From contig NZ_PVZN01000022.1 of NCBI RefSeq assembly GCF_003024385.1, positions 1 through 60,214 on the forward strand: a DNA stretch of 60,214 nucleotides, given 5' to 3'. The first letter of the stretch is position 1; every line of letters begins with the position of its first letter. Of the stretch, positions 44,714-53,763 are shown one piece after another. The notes beneath the pieces are model-generated. The model ran no database searches, had not been told where the DNA came from, and saw only the letters and a program-made list of their open reading frames with translations. A program made the translations under genes and the position numbers. This DNA is from Pseudomonas sp. BBP2017. GTDB lineage: Bacteria; Pseudomonadota; Gammaproteobacteria; Pseudomonadales; Pseudomonadaceae.

Positions 44714-45810
44714 GGCCGCCCCTCGGCCTGCGCGGCCAGCACCCGTTTGAGCAGTTCGTTGTGCTGGAACTGGCCATCACGATCATCGGCGTAGCGCACC
44801 ACCACCAGTTGCTCACCGGGCAGCACATACAAGGCCTGGCCCCAGTGTCCCAAGGCCGCATAGGTGTCGCCCGGCGCATCGGGCCAAGGCCGCCCTGCTC
44901 CGGGCAACGGTTGGTTGAGCCACCAATGCCCGCCGGGATTGGCCTCGCCGGGTTGCGCGGCAGCCTTGGCAAACAGGCTGCGGTTGAACGCCACCCAGTC
45001 CCTGGGCAGCAACTGCCGGGACTGCCAGCGACCGTCACGCAGCATCAGCAAGCCGATGCGCGCCAGGTCGCGGGCGCTCATGTAGAGATAGGAGGAGCCA
45101 ACCAGCGCACCGCTGGCATCCCGCTCCCAGACCGCCGAGGTAATGCCCAACGGCGTGAACAGCACATCCCAGGGATATTGCGCATAACGCTGTGGCCCGA
45201 CCATCCCACGCAAGGCCGCCGCCAGCAGGTTGCTGTCGCCGCTGGAATAGAGAAACTGCCGCCCCGGCTCAACCGCCGCCGGGCGAGCGGCTGTGTAGGC
45301 GGCCATATCAGTGCGCCCGCGGGTGTAGAGCATGGCCACCACCGAGGAATGCAGCGGCGCGTATTCATAGTCTTCCTGCCAGTCCAGACCGCTGGCCCAG
45401 TGCAGCAGGTCTTGCAGACGAACCTGTGGATGAGTCTGCATGGGCGGGTAAAAGCGCGCGACCGGGTCATTGAGGGCAAAACGTCCTTCACCGTGGGCCA
45501 CACCTAATAGCGTGGCCAACACGCTTTTGCTGATTGACCAGGTCAGGTGCGATGTCCGTACGGTCGTCGGGGCGGCGTAATGCTCATAAACAATACGCCC
45601 TGCCTTGATCACCAGCAGGGCGTCGGTGCGCACGCCCTCACGGCTGTTGTCATCTCGCGGAGCAAAGGCGTAGGCCTGTACCTGGTGCCAGGCCGGGCTG
45701 TTGATATCAGCTGCCTGCGGCCAGTCTGGATCTGGCCTGGCCTCCTGACCAAAGGCTGGCACACCGGTGAAAACCAGGCTGAACAACACCCCCAGCAGCA
45801 CGTTATTCAT
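44710..45810 (-). CDS. exported serine hydrolase of the beta-lactamase class C/penicillin-binding fold
   Basis: A 366-residue protein with a signal peptide (residues 1-21). SISK gives the catalytic Ser92 and Lys95; the second motif is Tyr188-Ser-Ser rather than Tyr-x-Asn; the third is HWG near residue 339. Such enzymes are esterases, amidases or peptidases, seldom true beta-lactamases. It leads an envelope gene set with the Cys protein, YceI and the Cls-like enzyme. Confidence 0.88.
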   Translation of the reverse strand: MNNVLLGVLFSLVFTGVPAFGQEARPDPDWPQAADINSPAWHQVQAYAFAPRDDNSREGVRTDALLVIKAGRIVYEHYAAPTTVRTSHLTWSISKSVLATLLGVAHGEGRFALNDPVARFYPPMQTHPQVRLQDLLHWASGLDWQEDYEYAPLHSSVVAMLYTRGRTDMAAYTAARPAAVEPGRQFLYSSGDSNLLAAALRGMVGPQRYAQYPWDVLFTPLGITSAVWERDASGALVGSSYLYMSARDLARIGLLMLRDGRWQSRQLLPRDWVAFNRSLFAKAAAQPGEANPGGHWWLNQPLPGAGRPWPDAPGDTYAALGHWGQALYVLPGEQLVVVRYADDRDGQFQHNELLKRVLAAQAEGRP

Positions 45811-45853
45811 CCGGCGTCTCTCAAGGCCAACGTCTGCCTAGACTAGCGGTGTT

Positions 45854-46741
45854 TCATGACAATCCGGCGCTGGCCCAGGCCTTGGCCAGGCGCTTGGCCC
45901 TCGCTGCGCTGGCGATCTCCAGCAATCCCTGGTCACGCTGCCACAGCGTCGCCCACTCGCCGGAACTGTTGCTCAATGCCTGGTTGATTTCGTCCTTGAG
46001 CGCGGCGAACTGGGCAAACAGGCCGCCGAGCAGCAAATGACACGCCATGGAATCGGCACATTGCCGACTACCTTCGGCGCAGCCACCGAGCAAACCGATC
46101 AGGCGCAACTGCAAGCCCTGGGGCCAGGCGTTGTCCTGACCGACACCATACAACCAAGCACACAGGGCGCTAAGCACATAGAGGTCTTCAAGGGTGCGGA
46201 ACGGTTTGACGTAAGCATCCCAGCCATCGCCGGCCAAGCGCTCGCACAATGCCTGATCCAGATGCAAGCGGGCGTGACCGACTTCCGGCATCAGCGGCAA
46301 GGCCGGCAATGGCTCCAGTCGTACGCCCGGCTCACCGGGATAGACCACCGCCAGACTCAATTGCGGCGCCTCACCTACAGCCTCACTGCGCGCAGCCACC
46401 AACAGCCAGTCGGCATCCAGCCCGGCGGTGACGAAATCCTTGCTGCCGGTCAGGCGCAAGTCATCCAGGCGCACCTGCATGTCGGCCGGGCGCACGCTAC
46501 GCCGCTCACTGGCACACAAGGCGCCAATACTTGCCGGGGCACTCGGCCAGAGCATGCGTAAGGCCGCCTGGTAACCGACCAGAAACGCCAGCCCCGGGGT
46601 CGGCATGGCGCGCCCGCCGAGTACCGCCAGCTCGAACGGGCTGACCGTGCCCAAGCGCGCCAGCAGGCTGCTGTAGGTCTCGCCCAGATCACCTGACAGG
46701 GGCTGTCTCTGTGGGTCGTTGAGTCGTTGCAGCCAGGCCAT
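45854..46741 (-). CDS. short acyl-CoA dehydrogenase-like protein
   Basis: A 295-residue protein that resembles acyl-CoA dehydrogenases in the middle (ASIGALCASERR, then LTGSKDFVTAGLDADWLLVAARS) and in a helical C-terminal part. It is about 80-100 residues shorter than the family and lacks recognisable FAD and catalytic-Glu signatures, so activity is uncertain. It is divergent from the ornithine-lipid genes. A binding or regulatory role in acyl-chain metabolism is possible. Confidence 0.7.
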   Translation of the reverse strand: MAWLQRLNDPQRQPLSGDLGETYSSLLARLGTVSPFELAVLGGRAMPTPGLAFLVGYQAALRMLWPSAPASIGALCASERRSVRPADMQVRLDDLRLTGSKDFVTAGLDADWLLVAARSEAVGEAPQLSLAVVYPGEPGVRLEPLPALPLMPEVGHARLHLDQALCERLAGDGWDAYVKPFRTLEDLYVLSALCAWLYGVGQDNAWPQGLQLRLIGLLGGCAEGSRQCADSMACHLLLGGLFAQFAALKDEINQALSNSSGEWATLWQRDQGLLEIASAARAKRLAKAWASAGLS

Positions 46742-46874
46742 CGTCGTGCTCCTTGAGGGCTGTCATACAAGCATCACCAAAGATTCATGGGGGTGACACC
46801 GCGTCTACCTAGGCTGAGCTTGCACAACAAAGCCGACCGGCCGCAACCCCATGGCTGGCTTATGGAGACTCGCA

Positions 46875-47630
46875 ATGACTCGGATCGCGCCCCCTGGCGA
46901 CAACAGCACTGAACGCCGTCTGCACGCCGAACGCCTGGTCGGGCCAAGCGCCCTGCAGGAAGCGCAGGCCCTTCGTTTCAGCGTCTTCAGCGGTGAACTC
47001 AAGGCCAAGCTCAAAGGTGCAGAGATGGGCCTGGACATGGATGACTACGACATTCACTGCCGCCACATCGGCGTGCGCGACCTCAATAGCGGTCGTCTGG
47101 TCGCCACCACACGCCTGCTCGACCACCAGGCCGCCAGCAGCCTGGGACGTTTCTACAGTGAAGAAGAATTCAGCCTGCATGGCCTCGGCCACCTGCAGGG
47201 GCCGATCCTTGAGCTCGGCCGCACCTGTGTCGATCCGGCCTATCGTAATGGCGGCACCATCGCCGTGCTCTGGGCGGAACTGGCCGAAGTGCTCAATGAA
47301 GGGCGTTACAGCTATCTGATGGGCTGCGCCAGCATTCCCATGCAAGACGGTGGCGTCCAGGCTCATGCAATCATGCAACGTCTGCGCGAACGCTACCTGT
47401 GTACCGAACACCTGCGTGCCGAACCGAAGAAGCCGCTGCCCAGCCTGGCTCTGACCGGCAATGTCATCGCCGAAATGCCGCCGCTGCTCAAGGCCTATAT
47501 GCGCCTGGGCGCGAAGATCTGCGGCGAGCCGTGCTGGGATGAGGACTTCCAGGTCGCCGATGTGTTCATCCTGCTCAAGCGCGACGAACTCTGCCCGCGC
47601 TACGCCCGCCACTTCAAGGCGGCGGTTTGA
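46875..47630 (+). CDS. olsB: L-ornithine N-alpha-acyltransferase
   Basis: A 251-residue GNAT-like acyltransferase that transfers a 3-hydroxyacyl chain from acyl carrier protein to ornithine, giving lyso-ornithine lipid. Seen: LRFSVFSGEL, the core LELGRTCVDPAYRNGGTIAVLW and SYLMGCASI. The ATG at 46875 follows GGAG at 7 bp. Its stop overlaps the olsA ATG (TGATG). Confidence 0.88.
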   Translation: MTRIAPPGDNSTERRLHAERLVGPSALQEAQALRFSVFSGELKAKLKGAEMGLDMDDYDIHCRHIGVRDLNSGRLVATTRLLDHQAASSLGRFYSEEEFSLHGLGHLQGPILELGRTCVDPAYRNGGTIAVLWAELAEVLNEGRYSYLMGCASIPMQDGGVQAHAIMQRLRERYLCTEHLRAEPKKPLPSLALTGNVIAEMPPLLKAYMRLGAKICGEPCWDEDFQVADVFILLKRDELCPRYARHFKAAV

Positions 47631-48418
47631 TGCGTGGCCTGCGCGTCTTCGCACGCGTCCTGCGGGTAGTGCTGGTGGTGCTGTTCGGCTTGGGCATGGC
47701 GGCACTGTTCAGCCTTTATCAACGCCTGGGCATTCCGGCCTCGACCGAGCGCCGTCAGCGCTGGTCGCAACTGTTCATGCGCCAGCTGAGTAACGCCCTG
47801 CCCTTCAAGGTCCGGGTGCTTGGCCAGGTGCCGCAACAGCCCATGCTCTGGGTCAGCAACCATGTGTCGTGGACCGACATTCCGCTGCTGGGCATGCTCA
47901 CCCCGCTGTCGTTCCTGTCCAAGGCCGAAGTTCGCAGCTGGCCGGTGGCCGGCTGGCTGGCGCTCAAGGCCGGTACCCTGTTCATCCGCCGTGGCGGCAA
48001 CGACAGTCAGTTGCTGCGCAATCAGATCAGCCAGCACCTGCAACAGGCCTGCGCGTTGTTGATCTTTCCGGAAGGCACCACCACCGATGGCCGCAGCCTG
48101 CGCACCTTCCACGGTCGCCTGCTGGCCAGCGCCATCGATACCCAGGTGCCGCTGCAACCGGTGGCCGTGCGTTACCTGCGTGATGGCCAGGTCGATGCAA
48201 TCGCGCCTTTCATTGGTGACGACGACCTGCTCTCACACCTGATGCGGCTGTTTTCCAATGATTGTGCCGAAGTGGAAATCAAGCTGTTGCAGCCGATCCC
48301 AAGTGCTGGCGAAGAACGCGCAGCACTGGCGTTCAAGGCCCAGCAAGCTATTCAAGTGGCCCTGTTTGGCGCCGATCAGCCGGTCGCGCAACCGCAACGC
48401 CGGGCAAAAGCCGCCTAA
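47630..48418 (+). CDS. olsA: lyso-ornithine lipid O-acyltransferase
   Basis: A 262-residue PlsC-family acyltransferase with an N-terminal membrane helix (about 8-30), the catalytic NHVSWTD (HxxxxD) and FPEGTTTDG. It adds the second acyl chain to lyso-ornithine lipid, completing a phosphorus-free membrane lipid often made under phosphate limitation. Coupled to olsB; its last 4 bp overlap the end of convergent acpH. Confidence 0.88.
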   Translation: MRGLRVFARVLRVVLVVLFGLGMAALFSLYQRLGIPASTERRQRWSQLFMRQLSNALPFKVRVLGQVPQQPMLWVSNHVSWTDIPLLGMLTPLSFLSKAEVRSWPVAGWLALKAGTLFIRRGGNDSQLLRNQISQHLQQACALLIFPEGTTTDGRSLRTFHGRLLASAIDTQVPLQPVAVRYLRDGQVDAIAPFIGDDDLLSHLMRLFSNDCAEVEIKLLQPIPSAGEERAALAFKAQQAIQVALFGADQPVAQPQRRAKAA

Positions 48419-48996
48419 CCCTGAGACAGGGCTTTGCCGGCGAAGGCCTGCAGCTCGGGATAAAAGCTGCGAAAGTCATCGTTCAACGGCGCATACAGCG
48501 CATCGACCAGCTCAAGGGCACCGTCCATCCCTTCGGGGCGTGACAAGCGCCTGGCGATCCCGCGGAACACCTGCCCCAGCACCGTAAAATCACGGTACGA
48601 GCCCAGCCAGTCATCCGCCGCCATGTAGGGCGCGATCTGCGCCAGCCGACCGGGCAGGTCCGGTTGCGCCGCGAGCACTTGATAGACACGACCGGTGAAC
48701 TGCTCCAGAGGCTGTTCGGCATAGTCCTGCCAATGCGCCGCCAGGCAATGGTCGAAGAACACATCAAGGATGATCCCGGCATAGCGCCGCCGCTCCCGGG
48801 GGAAACGCCCGAGCGACTGCAACACCAGTGGATGGCTGTCGGTGAACACATCGATCTGCCGGTGCAGGCGGATCGCCGCTTCCAGCGGTAATGGAAAACG
48901 CCCGGCCAACGGCCCTTTGACAAAATCCCCATAGAGGCTGCCGAGTAGTTGCTCGGGTTGTTGGCCGCCCAGATGGAGGTGTGCAAGGTAGTTCAT
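48415..48996 (-). CDS. acpH: acyl carrier protein phosphodiesterase
   Basis: A 193-residue AcpH (DUF479) protein that removes 4-phosphopantetheine from ACP. Conserved metal/active-site residues appear in MNYLAHLHL, GSLYGDFVKG, HRQIDVFTDSHP and FDHCLAAHW. Full family length. Divergent from the ArsR regulator; its promoter side contains that regulator's candidate operators. Confidence 0.9.
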   Translation of the reverse strand: MNYLAHLHLGGQQPEQLLGSLYGDFVKGPLAGRFPLPLEAAIRLHRQIDVFTDSHPLVLQSLGRFPRERRRYAGIILDVFFDHCLAAHWQDYAEQPLEQFTGRVYQVLAAQPDLPGRLAQIAPYMAADDWLGSYRDFTVLGQVFRGIARRLSRPEGMDGALELVDALYAPLNDDFRSFYPELQAFAGKALSQG

Positions 48997-49021
48997 CAGC
49001 GCAGTCTAGCACCGGTCATGA

Positions 49022-49124
49022 TCATATCGTTATAACCCGATATGACGATTTGCGCTGAGCTAAGAACCTCTTCATATTTGTATATCGCGAAATACCGATT
49101 TATAGTTCGCCTCATCGCGATATA
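49022..49124. promoter_or_regulatory. ATATCG/CGATAT inverted-repeat array (candidate ArsR operators)
   Basis: TCATATCG (49022-49029) and CGATATGA (49038-49045) form a perfect inverted repeat with an 8-bp spacer; TATATCGCGA (49081-49090) and TCGCGATATA (49115-49124) form a second. All four arms share ATATCG or CGATAT. They lie between acpH and the ArsR gene and precede its start by 13-116 bp, the expected place for autoregulation. Confidence 0.6.
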
Positions 49125-49137
49125 CCGTTACATAACC

Positions 49138-49452
49138 ATGAGCCCAACCATGCCTCTCGATCTCGACGAAATAATAAAAGCCCTGGCCCACCCAGTACGG
49201 CGAGAAATCCTCAACTGGCTGAAAGACCCCGACGTGCAATTCCCTGACCAGCACCACAGCACCGAACACGGTGTCTGCGCCGGGCAGATCGACCAACGCT
49301 GCGGCCTCTCGCAGTCCACGGTCTCGGCCCACCTGGCCACCTTGCAACGCGCGGGCCTGATCAGCAGCCAGAAGATCGGGCAGTGGCATTTTTTCAAGCG
49401 CAATGAGGAAACCATCCAGGCCTTCCTCAAGCAGATGAGCCAAGAGCTCTGA
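49138..49452 (+). CDS. ArsR-family winged-helix regulator
   Basis: A 104-residue ArsR/SmtB-type repressor. The recognition helix is CGLSQSTVSAHLATLQRAGL (residues 55-74). The classic metal motif ELCVCDL is absent; instead an insertion holds His39, His40, His44 and Cys47, and Cys55 opens the recognition helix, suggesting thiol- or metal-based sensing. No Shine-Dalgarno sequence is seen before 49138. The exporter gene follows 13 bp later, then the XenB reductase, so it is the likely local repressor. Confidence 0.85.
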   Translation: MSPTMPLDLDEIIKALAHPVRREILNWLKDPDVQFPDQHHSTEHGVCAGQIDQRCGLSQSTVSAHLATLQRAGLISSQKIGQWHFFKRNEETIQAFLKQMSQEL

Positions 49453-49465
49453 CAAGGACCTTGCA

Positions 49466-50635
49466 ATGCCCCTTTCGCTAATCATCCTGGCGCTGAGCGC
49501 CTTCGCCATCGGCACCACCGAGTTCGTCATCATGGGCCTGTTGCCTGATGTGGCGGCGGACCTCGGGGTGTCGATTCCCGGCGCCGGCTGGCTGGTCACC
49601 GGTTACGCCCTGGGCGTGGCCATCGGTGCGCCATTCATGGCCCTGGCCACTTCACGGCTGCCACGCAAAGCGGCGTTGATCGCGCTGGTGGGTGTGTTCA
49701 TCGTCGGTAACCTGCTGTGTGCAGTGGCCAGCGACTACAACCTGCTGATGTTCGCCCGGGTAGTTACAGCCCTGTGTCACGGCGCCTTCTTCGGCATCGG
49801 CTCGGTAGTTGCCGCCAGCCTGGTGCCGGCCAATCGCCGTGCTTCGGCGGTGGCCCTGATGTTCACCGGCCTGACCCTGGCCAACGTGCTCGGTGTACCG
49901 CTGGGCACTGCCCTGGGTCAGGAGTACGGCTGGCGCTCGACCTTCTGGGCAGTGACGGTGATCGGTGTCATCGCCTTGATCGGCCTGATCCGTTTCCTGC
50001 CGTTTCGCCATGACGAGGAAAAACTCGACATGCGCGCCGAACTGGCGGCGCTCAAAGGCGCTGGAATCTGGCTGTCGCTGTCGATGACCGTGCTGTTCTC
50101 GGCCTCGATGTTTGCCCTGTTCACCTACGTCGCACCGCTGCTCGGCGATGTCACCGGGGTTTCGCCGCGGGGCGTGACCTGGACCCTGCTGTTGATCGGG
50201 GTTGGCCTGACCCTGGGCAACATCGGCGGCGGCAAGCTCGCGGACAAACGCCTGGGCGCCACGCTGGTCGGCGTGTTCGCCAGCATGGCGGTGATCTCCA
50301 CCGTGCTGAGCTGGACCAGTGCTGCCTTGATCCCGGCTGAAATCACTCTATTCCTCTGGGCCACTGCCGCCTTTGCTGCGGTACCGGCCCTGCAAGTCAA
50401 TGTGGTGACCTTCGGCAAGGCCGCACCGAACCTGGTGTCAACCCTGAACATCGGTGCTTTCAACCTGGGCAACGCCTTGGGTGCCTGGGTCGGCGGCACT
50501 GTCATCGCTCAAGGGCTAGGCCTGACTCGCGTCCCCCTGGCCGCCGCCGCACTGGCCGTGCTGGCCCTGATCGTCACCCTGATTACCTTCAGCCAGCGCG
50601 GCAACAACGCCGAACTGGCACCTGCCACTCACTGA
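49466..50635 (+). CDS. MFS exporter (AraJ/YdhP-like)
   Basis: A 389-residue twelve-helix major facilitator of the drug:H+ antiporter-1 family. FAIGTTEFVIMGLLPDVAADLG is the family's first-helix signature and the loop motif LATSRLPRKAAL follows. It lies between its probable repressor and the XenB-like reductase with tight spacing, so it probably exports a toxic compound or product linked to that enzyme. Confidence 0.9.
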   Translation: MPLSLIILALSAFAIGTTEFVIMGLLPDVAADLGVSIPGAGWLVTGYALGVAIGAPFMALATSRLPRKAALIALVGVFIVGNLLCAVASDYNLLMFARVVTALCHGAFFGIGSVVAASLVPANRRASAVALMFTGLTLANVLGVPLGTALGQEYGWRSTFWAVTVIGVIALIGLIRFLPFRHDEEKLDMRAELAALKGAGIWLSLSMTVLFSASMFALFTYVAPLLGDVTGVSPRGVTWTLLLIGVGLTLGNIGGGKLADKRLGATLVGVFASMAVISTVLSWTSAALIPAEITLFLWATAAFAAVPALQVNVVTFGKAAPNLVSTLNIGAFNLGNALGAWVGGTVIAQGLGLTRVPLAAAALAVLALIVTLITFSQRGNNAELAPATH

Positions 50636-50652
50636 TAAGCCTTGAGGTTCAT

Positions 50653-51702
50653 ATGACGACTATTTTCGATCCGATCACCCTCGGCGACCTCGAACTGCCG
50701 AATCGCATCATCATGGCTCCGCTGACCCGCTGCCGCGCCGATGAAGGCCGGGTACCCAACGCGTTGATGGCCGAGTACTACGTGCAACGTGCCAGCGCCG
50801 GCCTGATCCTCAGCGAAGCCACTTCGGTGACGCCAATGGGTGTCGGTTACCCCGACACTCCGGGTATCTGGTCCGATGACCAGGTGCGTGGCTGGACCAA
50901 CGTCACCAAGGCTATCCATGGCGCTGGCGGGCGGATCTTCCTGCAACTGTGGCATGTCGGGCGCATCTCGCACCCGCTCTACCTCAACGGTGAAACTCCG
51001 GTAGCACCGAGCGCGATCCAGCCAAAAGGCCACGTCAGCCTGGTGCGTCCGCTGGCCGACTACCCGACGCCGCGGGCCCTTGAAACCGAGGAAATCGCCG
51101 ACATCGTCGAGGCCTACCGCAGCGCTGCCGAGAACGCCAAAGCCGCCGGTTTTGACGGTGTGGAAGTGCATGCCGCCAACGGCTATCTGCTCGATCAGTT
51201 CCTGCAGAGCAGCACCAACCAGCGCACGGACCAGTATGGGGGATCGCTGGAAAACCGTGCACGACTGCTGCTGGAAGTGACCGATGCGGTAATCGACGTG
51301 TGGGGCGCGCAACGCGTGGGCGTACACCTGGCGCCACGCGCCGATTCCCATGACATGGGTGACGCCAATCGCGCCGAAACCTTTACTTATGTGGCCCGTG
51401 AACTGGGCAAGCGCGGGATTGCCTTTATCTGCTCGCGGGAGAAGGAAGCTGACGACAGCATCGGGCCGTTGATCAAGGAAGCCTTCGGTGGCCCTTACAT
51501 CGTCAACGAGCGCTTCACCAAGGCCAGTGCCAATGCTTCGCTGGCCAGCGGCCGGGCGGATGCAGTGGCCTTCGGTGTGCCATTCATCGCCAACCCTGAC
51601 CTGCCGGCCCGCCTGGCAGCGGATGCGCCGTTGAACGAAGCGCGTCCTGAGACCTTCTATGCCAAAGGGCCGGTCGGTTACATCGACTATCCGCGGATGT
51701 AG
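50653..51702 (+). CDS. xenB: old yellow enzyme-type xenobiotic reductase XenB
   Basis: A 349-residue FMN-dependent ene-reductase, highly similar to pseudomonad XenB. Seen: MAPLTRCRADEGRVPN, LWHVGRISHP, the substrate His-Asn region VEVHAANGYLLDQFLQSS and DQYGGSLENRARLL. XenB reduces alpha,beta-unsaturated carbonyls, nitro esters and TNT with NADPH. Third gene of a probable arsR-exporter-xenB operon, 17 bp after the exporter; followed by a REP pair. Confidence 0.93.
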   Translation: MTTIFDPITLGDLELPNRIIMAPLTRCRADEGRVPNALMAEYYVQRASAGLILSEATSVTPMGVGYPDTPGIWSDDQVRGWTNVTKAIHGAGGRIFLQLWHVGRISHPLYLNGETPVAPSAIQPKGHVSLVRPLADYPTPRALETEEIADIVEAYRSAAENAKAAGFDGVEVHAANGYLLDQFLQSSTNQRTDQYGGSLENRARLLLEVTDAVIDVWGAQRVGVHLAPRADSHDMGDANRAETFTYVARELGKRGIAFICSREKEADDSIGPLIKEAFGGPYIVNERFTKASANASLASGRADAVAFGVPFIANPDLPARLAADAPLNEARPETFYAKGPVGYIDYPRM

Positions 51703-51706
51703 AAAC

Positions 51707-51773
51707 ATCGCGGGGCAAGCCCGCTCCCACAGGTTTATTTAATCCACCTGGGGGAGCGGGCTTGCCCCGCGAT
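51707..51773. repeat. inverted REP pair
   Basis: ATCGCGGGGCAAGCCCGCTC and its opposed copy GGAGCGGGCTTGCCCCGCGAT with a 27-bp spacer, between convergent genes. Confidence 0.93.
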
Positions 51774-51787
51774 AGGTTCACCATCAA

Positions 51788-52630
51788 TCAAGGCCGCGCA
51801 TTGATCTGCTGTTGCAGGTTCTGCACCTGACTTTGCAAGGTATTGAGACTGCGCGTCATCTGCCGGCGAAACGCATCGAACTCGGCAACCGAAGCACCAC
51901 TCGCAGCAGGCGCCGCCGGACGATTTTCCTGCTCGCTCTTGAGCACCAGCAGGTCCTGCTCCAGACGCTCTATAGCCGCGCTTGGATTGCCCTGCTTCTT
52001 CAGTGCGGCAACCTCGCCAGTAAGGCTGTTGATCCGAGTGTCGAGCTTGCCGCCGTCCACCTGAGCCGCTTTCAAAGCCGCCAACTCACTGTTCACCACT
52101 TTCAGTTGGGCCTGCAATTCAGCCTGCAGCCTGGCAGTCGCCGCCTGCTGTTCAGTGGCCTGCGCCAACACTTGCTCCAGACGCTTGCCCAGATCCCCCG
52201 CCTGCCCGGCGACGCCCTGTTGCTGCTTGTTCTGCTCGACAAGGCTGGCCTGCAGCTGCTTGATCTGCAGTTTCAAAGCCTCGCTGCCACTGTTGACACT
52301 GGACTCGCTGGCATCGACCTTGCCACTGATGGCCTGCAGGCGTCCCGCGGCCTCTTCGCTAATCCGGGCAAAACTCTCCTGGGTCGCTACCAACTGCTGC
52401 TCCATCAATGACACCTGCTGGAAACTCCACCAGCCAAGCCCGGCCAGAGCGATGAAGGACGCGCCCAACAGCGCCCACAACGGCCCGGTGCTGGCCGCCC
52501 GAGGGGCCTTGTGCGCGCCACCGGCAATAGGACCTGCGCCTGGCGGCAAGGGGTCAAAATCATCGTCATCCCGGGTACCGGCACGCAGGGTCGGGACATT
52601 GTCGAAATCGTCTTGAGCATCGTTACGCAT
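51788..52630 (-). CDS. single-pass membrane protein with long coiled coil
   Basis: A 280-residue protein: an acidic disordered N-terminus (RNDAQDDFDNVPTLRAGTRD), one membrane helix (about residues 48-70, GPLWALLGASFIALAGLGWW), then almost 200 residues of heptad-like coiled coil rich in Gln, Ala and Leu. The start at 52630 is preferred to a TTG nine codons earlier because AAGG precedes it. Probably an inner-membrane scaffold in the periplasm; no enzyme domain. Function unknown. Confidence 0.82.
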   Translation of the reverse strand: MRNDAQDDFDNVPTLRAGTRDDDDFDPLPPGAGPIAGGAHKAPRAASTGPLWALLGASFIALAGLGWWSFQQVSLMEQQLVATQESFARISEEAAGRLQAISGKVDASESSVNSGSEALKLQIKQLQASLVEQNKQQQGVAGQAGDLGKRLEQVLAQATEQQAATARLQAELQAQLKVVNSELAALKAAQVDGGKLDTRINSLTGEVAALKKQGNPSAAIERLEQDLLVLKSEQENRPAAPAASGASVAEFDAFRRQMTRSLNTLQSQVQNLQQQINARP

Positions 52631-52718
52631 GAGAGCCTTCAACCGCCGCAATAGCAAATGGGCACTAGTATAAACCGCTTACACGGCGCACTGATCGACC
52701 GTAAACCGGCTTGCGGGT

Positions 52719-53714
52719 TCACTGCTGCGGGTCTTGAGCCTTCCACCAGCCACAGAACTCGTCCAGCGCCGTCCACAGGCTGACCGTGGGTCGGTAGTCC
52801 AATAACTGCCGGGCACGGTTGATGTCCAGGGTGAAATCCTTGCTCATCACCTGCATGCCCAGACGCGACAAGGTCGGCTGCGGGCGCCCAGGCCAGAGCA
52901 TGCAGGCTCCTTCGTTGAGCGCGGCCAGGCTGTAGGCCAGGCCAAAAGACCGGTAGCGGGTGACTTGCGGCAACTGCATCTGGCGCATCACATAGTTGAC
53001 CACATCCCACAACGGCAGCGGATGACCATTGCTAATGTTGTAGGCCTGGCCCAAAGCCTGCTCATCGGCGAGCAAGGCACTCAACAACGCTTCGTTGAGA
53101 TTCTGCACACTGGTGAAATCGACCTTGTTCAGACCGTTGCCGATGATGGCCAGACGGCGTTTGCGCTGCATCTGCAACAAACGCGGGAAAATGCTGACGT
53201 CCCCGGCCCCGGTGACAAAGCGCGGACGCAAGGCCAGGACTTCGAGGCCGAACTCCTGGGCACCGAAGACTTTCTGCTCGGCCAGGTACTTGGTGGCCCC
53301 ATAGTGATCATAAAAGCGCCGCGGCACCTGCTCTTCATGGATGTTCTGCTGCGAACGCCCGTTGAAGTAGATCGACGGTGACGACAGGTGCACCAGGCGC
53401 CGCACATGCTCTTTAAGGCACGCTTCGACCACATTCTCAGTGACCACCACATTGCCCTGGTAGAAATCCTGGTAGCGCCCCCAGTTACCCACAGCCCCTG
53501 CGCAGTGCACCACGGCATCGACGCCCTGGCACAGGCGCCTGGCCAGTTCCGCGTCGCCGAGGTCGCCAGGGATGAACTGTGCCCCACGCCGCACCAGGTG
53601 CTCGACGCCTTCGGCGCGTCGGCCGTTGACCCGAACCTCAAGGCCCTGCTCCAGGGCAAAGCGCGCAAAGCGCCCGCCAATGAAGCCGCTTGCGCCGGTG
53701 ACCAGAATTCGCAT
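52719..53714 (-). CDS. NAD-dependent epimerase/dehydratase (extended SDR)
   Basis: A 331-residue extended short-chain dehydrogenase. GASGFIG (residues 7-13) binds NAD; the catalytic YGATK (YxxxK) lies near residue 142 with Ser upstream in HLSSPSIYF. The fold resembles 3-beta-hydroxysteroid dehydrogenase-like members and nucleoside-sugar epimerases; the substrate cannot be told. Runs with the coiled-coil gene, but 88 bp apart. Confidence 0.9.
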   Translation of the reverse strand: MRILVTGASGFIGGRFARFALEQGLEVRVNGRRAEGVEHLVRRGAQFIPGDLGDAELARRLCQGVDAVVHCAGAVGNWGRYQDFYQGNVVVTENVVEACLKEHVRRLVHLSSPSIYFNGRSQQNIHEEQVPRRFYDHYGATKYLAEQKVFGAQEFGLEVLALRPRFVTGAGDVSIFPRLLQMQRKRRLAIIGNGLNKVDFTSVQNLNEALLSALLADEQALGQAYNISNGHPLPLWDVVNYVMRQMQLPQVTRYRSFGLAYSLAALNEGACMLWPGRPQPTLSRLGMQVMSKDFTLDINRARQLLDYRPTVSLWTALDEFCGWWKAQDPQQ

Positions 53715-53763
53715 GTACCACTCCGCCTTACCAATTTTCAGATGCTGCTGACGCCGCCCGGTC

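Noticed and set aside
49042..49137. A longer ArsR start
   Set aside because: The extra 32 codons consist of the operator repeats and encode an unlikely Tyr/Ile-rich stretch.
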